This document shows positions 63,956-64,000 of a stretch of DNA of 64,000 nt, in pieces. Position 1 is the stretch's first letter. Each line of letters opens with the position of its first letter. Source of the DNA: CAVPJW01 sp963705525. GTDB taxonomy: Bacteria > Acidobacteriota > Vicinamibacteria > Vicinamibacterales > CAVPJW01. The DNA lies in NCBI GenBank assembly GCA_963705525.1, contig CAVPJW010000004.1, forward strand, positions 744,001 through 808,000, written 5' to 3'. Made by a program: the position numbers and the translations under genes. The notes beneath the pieces were generated by a model. It was not told the DNA's origin. It saw only the letters and a program-made list of their open reading frames with translations, and did not search any database.

Positions 63956-64000
63956 GCGCGTCAGCGCTTCAACGCATCTACGCCCACCGCCCCGCCACCG

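Overview
The window is high-GC (about 65%) bacterial chromosome, most likely from an Acidobacteriota member of the class Vicinamibacteria. The best evidence is two tandem ATP-binding-subunit-less MacB-like permeases of the acidobacterial duplicated orphan permease (ADOP) type. Supporting evidence is two GMC/gluconate-dehydrogenase-subunit-3 pairs, ThuA, several Tat-exported Gfo/Idh-type enzymes, and a MoxR/DUF58/VWA/DUF4159/DUF4175 locus. I see no rRNA, tRNA, transposase, phage gene or CRISPR array. Genes are densely packed and no gene-free stretch exceeds 300 bases.

Layout. 1-6390: a TolB-like protein cut by the left edge, an exported ankyrin protein, a DinB protein, a YpfJ-type metallopeptidase, MprF (lysyl-phosphatidylglycerol synthase/flippase) and, convergent to it, a VirJ/AcvB-like hydrolase. 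6400-9800: a zinc-ribbon mini-protein, a large membrane glycosyltransferase and a small cytochrome c. 10003-22467: the MoxR ATPase locus (VWA protein, DUF4159, MoxR, DUF58, BatA-like VWA, DUF4175), followed by a cupin on the other strand and a second DUF4159 protein. 22704-25160: a lipoprotein alpha/beta hydrolase and an ArnT/PMT-like glycosyltransferase. 25279-36996: two convergent gene sets that look like a periplasmic sugar-oxidation and sugar-catabolism region. One set holds an isomerase, Gfo/Idh, ThuA and an MFS carrier. The other holds two GMC dehydrogenases, two Tat small subunits, cytochrome c, Gfo/Idh and an isomerase. 37130-40682: methyltransferase, ATP-grasp ligase and class III aminotransferase. 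40699-47925: a deleted serine hydrolase, an SH3/beta-barrel protein overlapping a subtilase, a small membrane protein, a 7Fe ferredoxin, a serine hydrolase and a glycosyltransferase. 48082-51935: exported class V aminotransferase, nucleoside hydrolase, metallophosphoesterase and DoxX. 51967-57471: a tight minus-strand operon of P1 peptidase, ProC, a small charged protein and an M16 protease pair. 57528-63955: the two ADOP permeases, a shortened SGNH lipoprotein and a tandem FKBP isomerase.

Two window-wide patterns stand out. First, at least sixteen conserved reading frames are broken by one extra base each. Removing that base restores family-like protein in every case, no deletions of this kind were seen, and the sites share no motif. 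I read these as insertion-type sequence errors, so broken genes are annotated across the break. Second, several gaps between genes hold degenerate short tandem repeats with periods of 7, 8 or 9 bases. Their unit differs from site to site, and some are followed by an inverted copy. I know of no named family that matches them.
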